A model generated the notes under the pieces. It was given only the letters and a program-made list of their open reading frames with translations, ran no database searches and was not told where the DNA came from. A DNA stretch of 64,000 nt from Solen grandis (lineage: Eukaryota; Mollusca; Bivalvia; Adapedonta; Solenidae): positions 40,358,766 through 40,422,765 of the forward strand of contig CM037785.1 in NCBI GenBank assembly GCA_021229015.1. Reading direction: 5' to 3'. This document shows positions 32,891 through 45,922 of this stretch, in pieces. Position 1 is the first letter of the stretch, and every line of letters begins with the position of its first letter. The position numbers were made by a program, and so were the translations under genes.

Positions 32891-35495
32891 ATAGACACAC
32901 AAAACACCTGGTTACAAATATACAAATAGTTTATTTTCCTGCATGTACCAACTAAGTATACATGTACGTCCTGCAGTCATAACAATGAGTAAATCAATAC
33001 TGACAGCAACAGACAAATAAACATCTGTTATATCAGTATGATTCCACCATTGAATAAAAGCATCCCGTGTACAGACAAAAGCTTGACAGGGCTAGAAATA
33101 ACCTGATCCTTATATCTTTGTATGTTCAGTCACTTTGTCATCAATCATTGAGTTATACAATACAATTACTGCATGTTAATTTAGGTGTAAAATGCCCTTT
33201 AACAGACCGGATTGAGAGTACAGACAAGCTAGAGGGTTACTTACCTAAGTACAATGTTTATATAAAGTGCTTAATAATATATTTGGTGTATGTTGTCTCA
33301 GAAGCAATCTGATATCTGATATGGTTCAATTTCAAACAAATATATCATATCACAACTAGTAACTTCAAGTATTAACACACATGGCATCTTACTTTGAAAC
33401 ACAATACTAGATTTTTACTGCTGACTGGGTCTCATAGAAAAAGTAATATATGGTCAATGAACTGCTTCATATTACACCATATTCCTGTAGAATCTTTCTT
33501 TGTAATACAGAGTATCATGAACCTTGATAGAATGTCCGTATGACATGATCTTATTTCAGTTTGTTTCACAAACAGACCCCTTCTTTTAAAACAATTATCA
33601 TTTATTTTTATGAATGCTTACTTATTATATTTTGTTTTAAAGCAACTCGTTCATAGATGATCAGTGACTAAGAATCCGAGTGTATTACCTCTGTCAATAC
33701 TCATCTACAGACGCATGATCACCCTTTGCAACATTCAGTGATTTCAGGGATTCTTATATAACATATATATAGAGTCCCAGGTGACTGTGAAAAAAAAATG
33801 TGTTTTCTCTTTCATAGGCAATAGCATTATGAATGGTAGAAAATCTTTATTTAGAATTATAAAACATCAATTTTAGAATTACATTTTAAAATTATTAAAC
33901 CTATTTTTAGAATTATATTTTATAATTATTAAACTTATATTGAGAATTATAAGACCTTTAAGAATTATTTTTTCCACCTGCTGATGTAACTGAACACCAA
34001 CATTTTTCGTACAGGCGCTAAATTTACAGGCTGGAAATTTCAGTAAAATGAATTCACTACCCAGGACTAGTGAAGACGCAACGCTGCGGAATGTGTCATG
34101 CGATATAACAAGCCCCTGCTTCGAGGACAACATATTTTATATTAAACCACATCTACCCGAAGCTAACGAAAAAAAGCGTATCCCAAGCAATGTGACATAC
34201 ACTTGCTAAGTTTATTCGTCAGGAACCAATGACTTTATCAACATTAATGAGGGAGAATATTATATTAACCTTTTACAATACAGGTACGCCATTTCACATC
34301 ATAGTAAACCAAAGAAAAAACAGTTTTGAATAAAAACATCCTCATTTGACATATTTTGATCTCTATAGTAGTTTCCTTTTAAGTTCTTGTGATGTTCGTG
34401 GTTAAATAATGCTGAACGTGTTTTGTATACTGATTTATTCTGACTTTTGATGTATCCAAACAGATATGAAAAAGTGAAATATATCAAATATCATAATTAG
34501 CTTAACCTTTTACCTCTTGTAAATACATATTTAAATTTATGATTTGATGAATATCAATTTACTGAACTTGAAGTGGTATATGAAGTCATGATTTTTCTTT
34601 GCCACTTGGTCTGTGTAGAAACTGAGCAACATCATTGTATGAGAAAACAGAGGAGACACTGATCAGACAGCTCAAATAGGAGATGTCTGATCTGGGTCTG
34701 TTCTGTTTTCCAATGCGTCGAAATAAGTTTATAAGAAATAAAGGGTTAAGCAGGATTAATTCCTAATTTAAAATCCTTGGGAAATGAATTTTTGATTGCA
34801 ACACGGGAGGACTCAGTTGTTGTTTTTTTAATTTAGTGCTGGGGATCCAATCCCCGGGCTTTGTTCACAGATGGTTATTTAACAGAGGTTTGACAAATGT
34901 TGTTATACCTAGCACAAAACTGCATATTATACATTGCATTCAAATCGGGATATAAAATAATAAAAACAAAGTGTTTTATTTATTTTAATTGATATAATTG
35001 AGGAAAAAGAATGAAATGTTATCAAAAAAACAAACAAGCGATTTTCAGTAAATATAAAGTCTCTATTTTTCATATTAATTTGAAAAAGAGATACCATAGT
35101 AAAATAAGCATGGCATCGTTTCAAATTGAGTGTGAAATATTAAGAAACATCTGAAACACAATCAGACACAATTTACTTTAAAGACATTTTCTACGGAGAA
35201 TAAGAAAACGGTGTGACTTTGCGGACAAAATTTACAAAAGATATTGGGTTTTATAGAAACTAAAGAGAAAGACACAACCCAGTGAAGGCATTTTGATGGA
35301 ATAATTATCCTTGTGGTTATCATTATCATATGTTCGTTAAATCCATGAATACCTTTTCACGCCTTGTTTAAAATGTTGAACAGAAGAGCTTCAATCTCAC
35401 TTGTATCTAGAATTCATCATGTAGTTTGCTACAATGTCTCATGGTAGAATATAATATTCCAGATGTGAGGCTCGTGAGTATAATCTGCTCTGAGT
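32891..35495. repeat. Duplicated 3' flank of C1qDC locus 6
   Basis: Non-coding block whose parts recur at 48741-51122 and 59400-61750, with the right half also at 7270-7887. It includes the TIR-like motif TTAAAGCAACTCGTTCATAG at 33647-33666, and a polyadenylation-signal candidate at 34974-34985 (minus strand AATAAA). No gene is supported. Confidence 0.8.
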
Positions 35496-36284
35496 TCAAG
35501 ATTTGGTAATAAGATACCCCGAGAATGATGAATAATGACTACCATAAACAGTTAAAGCATTAGCATCGCTTCTCACCGAGACCTTGTCGCCTTTGTTCAG
35601 TTCCACAATCATCGTTTGGCTTCCAGAATCGTGGCGCCCTTCTGTACCATGCGCGTAAATGAGTGACTTAGTGATTCCATTTACACTGAAAGAGAACCAA
35701 ATTTCGCCATCATTAATCGAAAGCAATGTCGAAGAGAAGTAATAAATGCCGGGAAATGGTGCAATGAACTCTCCGCTGTCTTTGTCAAAACCAGAGCCAA
35801 TATTCACGATTACATTGTCAAAAAGGACGGCCTGATTCCTCTGTAAGTTCCCGGCATGAGTTTTCAAAGTTGAATAAAACACAATCAATGCCGTTTCTGT
35901 TTTGCCCTGGAAATTTTTGGCGTATTCAAATTCTTCTGATATATTCTGCACAAGTCCCCGAATGTCAGCGACCTCGCGGTTAAGAATTTGGTTGTTTTCA
36001 ACTTCTGATTTGAATTTTTTTTTTACTTGACTCAATTCCTCTAGCTCTGATATAGCATTGCCGAGGGTACTCTGTAATTGTTCTGTATGAACTTTACAAT
36101 CACTTATCTCCTCTTTAAGATCTCCAATTGATTTGGACATACCATCCATTTTCACATCCATACGCACAGATTTCTCCAACAGCTTTTCTTGAAACTCAAA
36201 TCGAGAGCACTGGGGTTCCTCAGATGAAACATGGTAGACCATGATTGCTAACAATGGCCAAATTAGCACCAACATCATCTTCAT
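35496..36284 (-). CDS. Secreted C1q-domain-containing protein (locus 6)
   Basis: Intact single-exon frame of 262 residues from ATG (MKMMLVLIWPLLAIMVYHVSS) to TAA-type stop in the KS ending. A signal peptide at 1-21 is followed by a coiled coil at about 28-118 with cysteines 26 and 63 and sequon NIS at 114-116. The linker is four residues shorter than in loci 3 and 7, and the C1q head occupies about 132-262 (FIAPFPGIYYF, HDSGSQTMIVELNKGD, YSSFSGYLITKS). It groups by eye with loci 1 and 8, which share the KTETALI linker and the 'NLQRNQAVLFDNV'-type head start, while loci 3 and 7 share 'NIAK-QSV-FDKV'. It shares its downstream flank with loci 1 and 8. It probably acts as a secreted oligomer; ligand unknown. 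Confidence 0.93.
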   Translation of the reverse strand: MKMMLVLIWPLLAIMVYHVSSEEPQCSRFEFQEKLLEKSVRMDVKMDGMSKSIGDLKEEISDCKVHTEQLQSTLGNAISELEELSQVKKKFKSEVENNQILNREVADIRGLVQNISEEFEYAKNFQGKTETALIVFYSTLKTHAGNLQRNQAVLFDNVIVNIGSGFDKDSGEFIAPFPGIYYFSSTLLSINDGEIWFSFSVNGITKSLIYAHGTEGRHDSGSQTMIVELNKGDKVSVRSDANALTVYGSHYSSFSGYLITKS

Positions 36285-39200
36285 TGTCACAATCTCAAGA
36301 AATACTTATGTTTGTATGTGGAATAGTTCTCGTGTGTTTGATCTCTCAAAAGTTACAATCCTGTTTTATTGGCAGATTAATGATGGAAGTTAAAATGAGA
36401 TCCGGATGTATTACTAGCCACCAATTATGGTTCGCAATTGCTGGATCATGTTTCGTCCCCCATGAAAACCTCACAATTGTAATTCTAATTAGTAATCCTC
36501 CGCACAGTCAGTTCATATTGCAATGAAAAAGATAATATGAACAAAATTCATGTCAACTAGTTGCTGCCGATTGAAGGAAAATAAATCACTAATATAAATT
36601 TTGTCTTGCTTCCATGGTAACTATTCGGCCATATCTCGCTGAAGAAAAGAAAAAAAGAAAAAACATTCGTATGTTGAGACTTCTTTCGGCATATCCTTCT
36701 CTCAGATCATATTGTGATCAAATAGAAAAGTATGTATGACATTATTAATCATTCATGGCCATCATTTAGTTATGAAATGAAAAGCAAATACAGGTTGCCA
36801 GGGTGAGAACCTTTGTCATGCATCGAGTGCCGCAAAGGACCGTCCATTTTAGCTCACAAGAGCACAACGTGCTAAATGTTATCTATTGTGACCACCCCGC
36901 GTCGTGCGACGTCAATAATTTGCTTTAAAAGACATCTCCTCTGAAACCACTGGGTAGAAAGTGATGAAACTTGGCATGGATAATCCTTGGGTGGTCCTTC
37001 ACAAAATTTCATAAATTTAATTCATGCATATCTCTGGTTGCCAAGGTAACCAACATCATTTAAATAAAACTTCTAAATCATCTCCTCTGAAATCAATGGT
37101 TAGAATTCAATTTCCATTGGCACAATTTGACACCTCATAGTCATCTACCATGTTTGCTCAAATATGAATGATCCTTTGAAAAATGAGGCTCCTACGGGTC
37201 GTCTCGTTTCCTTATATACATGTACTATACATAGAAAACTTCAAAATTCTTCTTCAGTGACACCAATCTTCAAAATTTAATTCAATCTGGCACAAATAGT
37301 CATCCCAAGACTGTCAGCCATAAATGATAAAGTTAAGTTGATCCCTTGAAAAATGAGGCGCCTAGAGGGGTCTGCTATATAGAAAATTTCAAAATTCAAA
37401 AAGCAATGTGGAATTTACTTTCAATTGCCATGTATGTTCACCTCTCATGGCTGACTAATGGCTAAAATAAAGTTGATACCTTGCAAAATGGGGCCTCTTT
37501 GGAGAACTAGTTTCCTTATATTCTATGTATAGAAAAATTCAAAATTCTTCATTTATGAATCCATTGGTTTGAATTTAATTGCTTTTGGAATGGATGGTCA
37601 CCTCATGGCTGTCTTAAAATAATTGCTAAAATGAAGTTGATCCCTTGCAAAACTGAGACCCCAAAGGTCGGCTAGTTTTCTTATATACTCTATATAGAAA
37701 ATTTAAAAATGCTTCTTTTCTAGAACTAATGTTCAGAATTAATTCTTGTTTTGCACTAATGATAACCTCATGTTTTCATACCATAATTGTGTAGGCATTT
37801 TTGATCCTTTGAAAATAGCGGTATCTAGATGATTTACTAACTTAAAAATCCGTTGTATCTAAACCTTGAATTTGGTTCCTGGTAAAACCAAAACTTGAAC
37901 TGATTTAAATAAGCTTATGTACTCTGGTGAGCGATCTAGGGCCATCATGCATATAACTCTTTGAACATTAAACTTTACATTGGCTTGATAAAATACATGT
38001 ATGTGGATTTTAATTTTGTTTATTAATGTCTGATCTCTGTACATACACAGATTACGTATTTACTATGAACAATTTAAAATGTATAAAGCCACTCAAAATT
38101 CTATTATAAGAGATTATAAGAATCCACCATGAGTATTCATGTAGGATAGGGATATATTTCCCGAGGGTCAGAAATTTCAGGCAGGGACGATGCTCTGCCG
38201 AGTCCCTGCCTGAGATTTCTGATCCCGAGGGTGAGCTATCCCAATCCTTCATGAATTTACGAATTATGGTTTTTTTTCTCCCAGGAACGATTATTAATTG
38301 CCACAGACCATCAGCCTCAATTTAATAAACATATCGCGCTTCCATTTTGCTTTTTTTTTGCATTTTTTTTCTTACCGCTTAACAAATTAACACAATAACA
38401 ACATGAAAGAAATCGGCATTTTAAAGTTCACACGCAAGTATGTACCTAAATTCTGAGGTTCGTTCAACTGGGAATTACCATTTGCTTAAAATAACTTAGT
38501 AAAAAATACCAGTCCTTGACGGTACGAAATATTCCCCCCAAATATTAAGCCTTATTTCCCATTCGTAGTAGTAACTAACTAGATATATATAATATTTACA
38601 AACATGCATGTATATCTATTCACATGAATTATAACAAGCTATTTTTTTATCTTGATAAATTGTATAGCTTCCAGCCATCATTGTTTATTTACGTGACATG
38701 GAAGAAAGCTGATCACGTGACATGGAAGATAGAATTTTCTTCCATGAGGGAAATACCTATCTTCGTATGAAGAACATGGAAAAAATATGTTTCTTTCTTG
38801 TATTTGATAAAATACGGATACAGCAATTAGTGGACATGAATTCATGTCTTTATTTTTGAAAACATAATTTGGAGTTCTCCGCCTTATGAAATATGCTTCG
38901 ATCAGGTTAAAACATCATCATACATCACGCTGTGTCACAACCTATAGCTCCCAGGTGTAGCCCTATTCGGTGAATAGCACTCGAGCCGTTTACGGAAAAA
39001 AGAAAGGAAAATTCATATCCAAAGGCGAATACAGCTCGCATTCACTTTGATTTAACTGGTGATGAAATAGAAGTCATACAAAGTCAAATGATTTCATGTC
39101 ACACGTTGAGGATGTTGATTATAGTTTGGATGCCATGCCGTTCATCTGTCAGAACTCACGAGCAATCGCAGGAAGAACATGTTCAGTAGGCCATTCAAAG

Positions 39201-39472
39201 TCGTATGCCATGCTGAATGGTCAGCCATCAAGGTATTCGATTTGGAATGGACAAATGAGTGACAAGCTAAAATGTAAGACAGCATGTTATTCGACTTTGA
39301 ATAGTCGGCTGAATGGCAAGCTGAATTACCAACCAGCATGGTATTCAACTTCGAACAGTAGTCTACATGACGAGCTGAATAGTCAATAAGAATGGTATTC
39401 GACTTTACGGTCAGCCAACATGGTATTAGATTTGAACAGTAGGACGAACAGTGTTAAATTCATCTCATACAC
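36285..39472. repeat. Duplicated non-coding block, second copy of 12642-14705
   Basis: Contains the same order of blocks as the first copy, including 'ttagctcacaagagcacaacg' at 36848 and 'ggtgagcgatctagggccatcatgcat' at 37927, plus the private insertion at 38113-38785. No gene is supported. Confidence 0.82.
38113..38785. mobile_element. Insertion with a long terminal hairpin
   Basis: Absent from the paralogous block, where 'ttctactataagagacatatg' runs on uninterrupted. Near its left end, 38135-38188 and 38202-38256 are imperfect reverse complements (for example CAGGCAGGGAC with GTCCCTGCCTG, and cccgaggg with its partner) around a 13-nt loop. The right part has 'cacgtgacatggaaga' repeats (about 38690-38735). 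No transposase or clean target-site duplication was identified. Confidence 0.55.
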
Positions 39473-39764
39473 AAACTCTCTAATGGGCCCCACAGAGACC
39501 TGACGCAGCTATCAGCAGCCAGTGGTCATAGCGAGGCATCAGCAGCTACGGTCAACAAGTGTTTGTGTTTATGTAAATGTTTATAAATAGAAATAATAAT
39601 GTGTATATGTAAATGGTTATAGACAGAAACAATAACAAAGAAAAAATGTGTGTTAAAATTCTTATTTATAGTACTCGTCTAGAAGGCTAATCGTCCTTTG
39701 AGGAAATATATAAGTCAATCAGTTCTAAATATATTGATTTTTCGAATGCCGATATTAAGATGAC

Positions 39765-39864
39765 NNNNNNNNNNNNNNNNNNNNNNNNNNNNNNNNNNNN
39801 NNNNNNNNNNNNNNNNNNNNNNNNNNNNNNNNNNNNNNNNNNNNNNNNNNNNNNNNNNNNNNNN
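39765..39864. other. Assembly gap of 100 N
   Basis: Exactly one hundred N, the usual placeholder for a gap of unknown size. The flanks (gatattaagatgac and cctgacttttgacac) are contiguous in paralogous copies at 45721 and 52595. Confidence 0.98.
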
Positions 39865-42739
39865 CCTGACTTTTGACACTGACCACAGATAAAAAGTATA
39901 ATGCATTTCTCAACCTCAGGATACAACTATTAACCCCTTAATGACTGAAAAAAAAACATGAAACCTATTGATGTCAAACCCTTTTATATCTGTTGGGCAT
40001 GTACAGCCAGTCAGACAAACAACCTTGCTACTGCATTCTGAATACATATCTCGTCATCGTTTGTTTGTATATACACCATAAAATGACAGGAGTGTTCAAT
40101 CAAAAAAAAAAAGCAAGCAACAAGTACCTGGAATACAGTTCAATATTATGTACAAGATATATACTCGGCGAGTAGAGCTAATTGGGGAGCCACATACGAA
40201 ACGTTTTCAAATACACCGGTAGCTACCCGAGCTATATTCGAGGTGAGCTCTAAAGGGTGTGACAAGGCTATTATAATCCTAATCCGGGGTACGTAGGTTT
40301 AATGCTATATAACTTGGGTATTAATCACCTTTTGTTATAGCTATAGTTTGCTGGTATCTTTATTAATTTTCCTATACATATATATTGCTTTTGAATTCTG
40401 AATATATTTATTAGAATCTGTCCAAAAGAATCCATATACTCAAATGGTATGATTTATTTTATTTTAAAGATATGCTAAAGGTAATGAAACTCCCGGTAGG
40501 GAATGCTCTTTTTCAATTTTACCAGTCCTGTGAATATAGTATAATGAACACGACATACGCTTTTGATGTCAGAATTATCACAAGGAGAGTAAAGTTGAAG
40601 ACATCAAAGATTCTGATGAAAAAATACTAATTTACTCTGGACTTCCAAATTACTAAACATGTCAAGCATTCGACAGACTATTTAAAGGACTTTGATAAAA
40701 TATTCCTGATATTATAACATGTCGCAAACTAAAACTAAGGGCAATTGACGAATTACTCTTACTATGATAAGGTTGAGACTAGACTTGTTTGCAATAATAT
40801 AGTGAATACAGACGTAAGGTTCTGGGACCCTAATTTATGATATAATTATTTCCAGTATTCCAACTAAGATTGAAAAAGGGGATGAAATTTGTTCCTTTTT
40901 TATTTTTCTTACCCTCTCTATAATAGAATTGTTACTTTACTCTCAAAACTGGGGGTACTGAAGACCAATTTAGAGTCAAAATACTCCCATAGGGGGTTAT
41001 TTTGGAACATTCTATTTCCATTATATACCGATTGCATAATGTCTCGTACATTATACTATCGATATATAATATTGTTTTTGGGATTACGGGATTACTAATA
41101 ACATGCATTAGAGTATAAGGCAAGCAATTTTACAGTTTGGATTAGATTTACCATCGGTAACTTAGGTTTTGGTGTATAAAAGTGTAATTCAGTCTTCCGT
41201 GGCTATTCCATATTCAATTTCTTAATTTTAACGAGATATTTATTTTCCTGCTGGGCTGCTAACTTTACACATCCAGCAGCCGAATTCTTTTACATAAACC
41301 ATAAAGGAGTCTGAAATCAATGTTAATATGTATAATTCAGTATTTCGAGGCAATTCCCCATCCCTTTTTCATCAATTTAATATAGCGAGGTCGAGTCTTC
41401 GCCATTGTGTCCGAGTCTTGTCTACCGCAGCCAAAACTATTTCATGCAGCGGGAAGCGGGAATAATGGATTTTTGTTATGAAAAAATAAAGGTATTACCA
41501 TAAAATTCGTTTGATATTGTTGCAATATAAATGTATTAAGGATTCCTTGAAATTTATACTAGACGTCCTTCAATTACTGATGCCGTTATGGTAGATACAA
41601 ACTATCTTCATTTAAAGAACGAATTAAAATTATGGAGCACTTTATTGAGGAAATGTAGAACTAATGCTGTCAAATAGGGCTACTGGTACATAAAACAAAC
41701 GCTCAAAATCCAATGCGTGTACTTCAATTATATATAGTTTTGTCTTTCATAATGATTGTCAGCATAAAATTACATGTGGGCTGCATTTTTTTCAGACTAT
41801 ACAAATATATTGTACTCCCAGTACAGTCACCCCCCTCCCTCACCCCTTCGGACTCGGACTAATCTCATATTTCATCATCTATACAACAAAACGAATACAT
41901 ATATTATCACTGACGTGGACATGATTTGGCGGTTTTTGAAAACGGATGTTTGGAAGGTGTGTGCGCTTCCCCTCTGGTCCGTAAAAATTCAGCATTCGTG
42001 TACAAAAGCTAAATCATGCAGTGATAAAATAGCATTCAATTGTGAACAGTCATGTAAAATCTCAGTGTAATCAGTCATGTAAATAAATGACGCACACATG
42101 AAGACCCAGTTCTAAAAGAAAGTTTGCACTTTTTTTATTTTAGATATTTCAATATTTAGCAAACATATCATTTTCAATTTTCGCACACAACCAGTATCTC
42201 GTATGTGTCAACGATTTAGCCTAAAATCTACAATGTGACATGGAGATATATATATATTTTTTTTTAAATGTTGGTACCAAATATATAGGCCTGCAAGGAA
42301 AAATGTCGATGAAAAATCACAGAAAACAAAGTGCAATGAGTATATATTACAGGGTAATCACGCAGATGTGACTATGATCGCCAGTACATGTTGCCGAATA
42401 CATGTGAAGGTGTTATAGGTTAACATCCCTAAGTTAGATAAATATTAGATCTAATTACCCCGACTGTCAATAGCAAGACGTATACAGCGTTTTTATTTAA
42501 ATAACCCTGACACCATTTTGTTAATATCAGAAATATATCTACAACCCATGAAACTTATATCTGTACCCATTAGCATTTGCATTCAGAACACCGCGCCCAT
42601 TTCTACGAAATGGATCCGAGGATCAACGGATATTGCCCGAAGAGTTACAATTGTAGCATTTGTTCACTAAAGTTTTCGTTATTTAAATGTGCCATTCATT
42701 GAATTTTGTATGACACATTTTATGTTATTTTTTCGATTA
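39865..42739. repeat. Duplicated non-coding block, copy of 15597-17220 and 27989-30000
   Basis: Left part matches 15597-17000, right part matches 27989-30000, so this copy bridges the two other partial copies. Also contains the empty site 'cttgctactgcattctgaata' near 40027 for the SINE at 45923. No gene. Confidence 0.8.
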
Positions 42740-43798
42740 CAGTGGAACCTCTCTAAACCGCACGGTGCCCGGACCAGCTAAAATGTCCGGTTTTCAGAGG
42801 TGTGCGGTTTACAGAGGTTTTTGCTCTTTCAGTGCTTATTTTGCTTTATGTATGGGATTCAATGTATATTTTTCAAATGTTATGTGTATGGTATTAATTG
42901 TATGTGTAAGTTATAATCCGTGAAATAAATAAAAAAAGGTTAAATTAATTTCCAATATTGATTCAAATCAGTTGCTCGTGTCCTTTTTGAGAAAATGAAA
43001 ATAAAGTTATGACAATTTATTTACTCATAATTATAAAAGAATACACACCTGTAGAGATGGTTTGGTTTTGATTCAGAATCTTTAATCAACTGAATCTTTA
43101 CTGATAGAGAAAGCTCAGTTCGTCGCCGCTTAGCTGGCGGAGGTTCAGACATTTTTTGTTTTTAGATACACCTTTTATTGTAACCTTATCAAACTCTAAA
43201 AGATATGACAAGGAAGTTAAAGAACCCTGAATATATCTCAACCGTCATATTTACTCAATTAAAGTTTATCACAAAATGCATTCCATAGAATTAACATCAG
43301 AAAGAGCCGATTTATTTAACTCCATTTTGTCCGGTAACCATCAAACATTTATGAAGGAAACGAAATGATGTGTTTGTTGACGGTTTTCTTTTTAATTAAT
43401 CTCTGATTTAATTATCATACACTTCTGATGCTCATTAAGTTTGATTCCCGTATTCTGTAATTGATCAATCCAGTCATTGTAAACAATCACCGCTAATTGT
43501 AATTTTCACACATAGTGGATAAAATTGCAACACCGATTAATCTCAAACCATATTACGGCCATAAACACATAATTACAGTACAGAATTTCAAATTAATCAT
43601 GCGGTTTTTTTCTCGGACAGAAAATTTGTGTGCGGTTTACAGAGGTTAAAATAGGCACAATTTAAAATTTCGAAATTGGCCGGTTTAGAGAGTATTTTTC
43701 AATATGAAATATATAGGGGAAAAATCGGGACTTTTGAAATCGTGCGGGTTAGAGAGTATTCCAGTTTTCAGAGGGTGCGGTTTAGAGGGGTTCCACTG
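42740..43798. mobile_element. Tigger/pogo-type non-autonomous element, 1059 bp
   Basis: Starts CAGTGGAACCTCTCTAAACC and ends GGTTTAGAGGGGTTCCACTG, flanked by TA on both sides (42738-42739 and 43799-43800). The paralogous site near 30000 reads cgattatatcgaatg, with a single TA and no insert. Near both ends the phrase 'gcggtttacagaggt' or 'gcggtttagag' recurs in direct and inverted form. No transposase frame is present inside. The terminal sequence and TA target place it in the Tc1/mariner superfamily, Tigger/pogo type. Confidence 0.9.
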
Positions 43799-43800
43799 TA

Positions 43801-44248
43801 TATCGAATGTACAGGTATCGATCTTTCAGAGGGTTCTCTTTAGTCACAAAATAATGGTTTTAGTATACATAATATACGAAAACATGAGCTTCTCCTAATC
43901 AATTGATGTTTTATACATTTATTTCAAGAGAACAGTCCTACGACATATTTACATGTACCAAATTTTTTATTTATTTATAAATGTTTGCACATCAGTTACA
44001 TTACTCATACATGTAGATGTGTGAGTTCACAATTGACGGTGCCAATAACTTTTATTTTATAGCTGTACGCCGTGGAATACATGTTTTCTTCGCCACGCAT
44101 TTTTATAATGTAGAAAACCACATTAAAAAAAATAAGAATACTGAAAAGGTAAGTTTCAATCCACATTGAATAGGCTATTCATTGTGTAATTTGCAACAAA
44201 GTATCATAGTAGCACAAAAATGGGCCATGGGTACGATCCGCGCAGGGT
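43801..44248. other. 3' flank of C1qDC locus 7
   Basis: Continues the block shared with 30001-30270 and contains TTTATT hexamers (minus-strand AATAAA) at about 43916 and 43965 that could serve as polyadenylation signals. Confidence 0.5.
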
Positions 44249-45049
44249 TTAGGATTCGGAAATCAGATATCCCGAGAATGATGAATAAGCACCTCCCAGA
44301 ACATCTGCATTATTATATATGTTTTTCACTGAGACTCTGTCGCCTTTGTTCAGTTCCACAATGATTGTCTGGCTTCCAGAATCGTGGCGCCCCTCCGTAC
44401 CATGCGCGTAAAAGCGTGCCTTCACGATTTCATTGATACTGAAAGAGAACCAAATTTCGCCATCATTAGTCGAAAGCAATGTTGAAGAGAAGTAATAAAT
44501 GCCGGACAATGGCGCAATGAAATCTCCACTGTCTTTGTCAAAACCAGAACCAATATTCACGATCACCTTGTCAAAAGGGACGGATTGTTCTTTCGCTATG
44601 TTGTGTAAAGAATCCGTCAAAGTTGCAGAAAATACAACCAATGCCTTAGACGGTGGGTTTTCCGATTTGTCTTGGAAATGTTTGGGGTCTTCAAATTCTT
44701 CTGATATATTCTTTACAAGTCCCCGAATGCCTGCGACCTCGTGTTTGATAATTTGATTGTTTTCAACTTCTGATTTGAAGACTTTCTTTAGTTGACTCAA
44801 TTCTTCTAGCCCTGATATCGCGTTGTCGAGGGTACTCTGTAATCGTTCTGTATGAACTCTACAGTCACGTATCTCCTCTTGAAGATCTCCAATTGATTTA
44901 GTCATTCCGTCCATTTTCACATCCATACGCACAGATTTCTCTAACAGCTTTTCTTGAAACTCAAACCGAGAGCACTGGGGTTCCTCAGATGAAACATGGC
45001 AGACCATGATTGCTAACAATGGCCATATTAACACCAACATCATCTTCAT
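44249..45049 (-). CDS. Secreted C1q-domain-containing protein (locus 7)
   Basis: Intact single-exon frame of 266 residues starting MKMMLVLIWPLLAIMVCHVSS. A signal peptide at 1-21 precedes cysteines 26 and 63 in a heptad coiled coil of about 28-118, sequon NIS at 114-116, a linker with SENPPSK, and a C1q head at 136-266 (FIAPLSGIYYF, HDSGSQTIIVELNKGD, YSSFSGYLISES). The nearest relative is the pseudogene at 30285-30983, with which it shares the KEQSVPFDKV and PKHFQDKSE-type segments. A SINE lies 250 bp upstream and a Tigger-type element 450 bp downstream. Likely a secreted oligomeric recognition protein. Confidence 0.94.
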   Translation of the reverse strand: MKMMLVLIWPLLAIMVCHVSSEEPQCSRFEFQEKLLEKSVRMDVKMDGMTKSIGDLQEEIRDCRVHTERLQSTLDNAISGLEELSQLKKVFKSEVENNQIIKHEVAGIRGLVKNISEEFEDPKHFQDKSENPPSKALVVFSATLTDSLHNIAKEQSVPFDKVIVNIGSGFDKDSGDFIAPLSGIYYFSSTLLSTNDGEIWFSFSINEIVKARFYAHGTEGRHDSGSQTIIVELNKGDRVSVKNIYNNADVLGGAYSSFSGYLISES

Positions 45050-45296
45050 TGTCACAATTCTAAAGAAATACTAATGTCTGTATGTGGAATAGTTCTCGTG
45101 TGTTTGATCTCTCAAAAGTTACAATTCTGATTTAATTTGCAAATTAATGAAGGAAGCTAAAATAAGATCCGGATGTATTACAAGCATTCACTTATGGTTG
45201 GCTGTTGGTGGATCCTGTTTTGCGGTCCTAAAGAAAACCACACAATTGTAGCACTAATTAGTAACCCTTCGTTCAGTTCATAAAGCGATGAAAAGT

Positions 45297-45599
45297 TTGT
45301 TTGTTAATTGGGTTTAACCCGACAGAATTTCAGCCATTTGGAGACGAGGTCTACTTGAGACAGATATAGTGCTGCCACAATGTAGTATCGCGCCGTAGAC
45401 ATGTGGCATAATATCACACCCAGTTCACATTATCCTGACACTGGGCCAGCCAGTCCAGAAACTACCTATATATGCTCAGCGCCAAGCAAGTGATCTACAC
45501 CATAACCATTTTGTACGACTTTGGTATGTCGCGACCGGGGATCAAACCCACGACCTCCCGATTTCGGGTCTGGATGCCCTAACCACTCGGTCACATGGA
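45297..45599 (-). repeat. tRNA-derived SINE upstream of locus 7
   Basis: Full-length type: A-box gagtggttagggc, B-box GGTTTGATCCCCGG and an AAAC-type tail. Same relative position as the SINEs of loci 2, 3, 5 and 8. Confidence 0.82.
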
Positions 45600-45922
45600 C
45601 CGGTGCAAGGAAAGGTATAAAGCTGAAGGAAACTATGTATGAAAACACTAAGATACAACTAGTAACTGTAAATCGTTGATAAATTAATGACTACTATGAT
45701 TTTTCGAATGCCGATATTAAGGTGACCCTGACTTCTGACAGTGACCACAGAAAAAAAAGTATAATGCATTTCTCAACCTCAGGATAAAACTGTTAACCCC
45801 TTCATGACAGAAGAAACTAAAACCTTATAATTTCAAACCCTAGTATATCTTGTGGGCATGTACAGCCAGCCAGACAAACACACAACCTCATTATTACATT
45901 ATTACATGGCTACTGCATCCTG

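Noticed and set aside
39687..39926. Open frames spanning the N run
   Set aside because: They are open only because N is not read as a stop.
44499..44756. Open frames on the plus strand over C1q heads (also near 11581, 19998, 30434, 51366)
   Set aside because: They are antisense shadows of the conserved C1q coding sequence and recur only because the gene family recurs.
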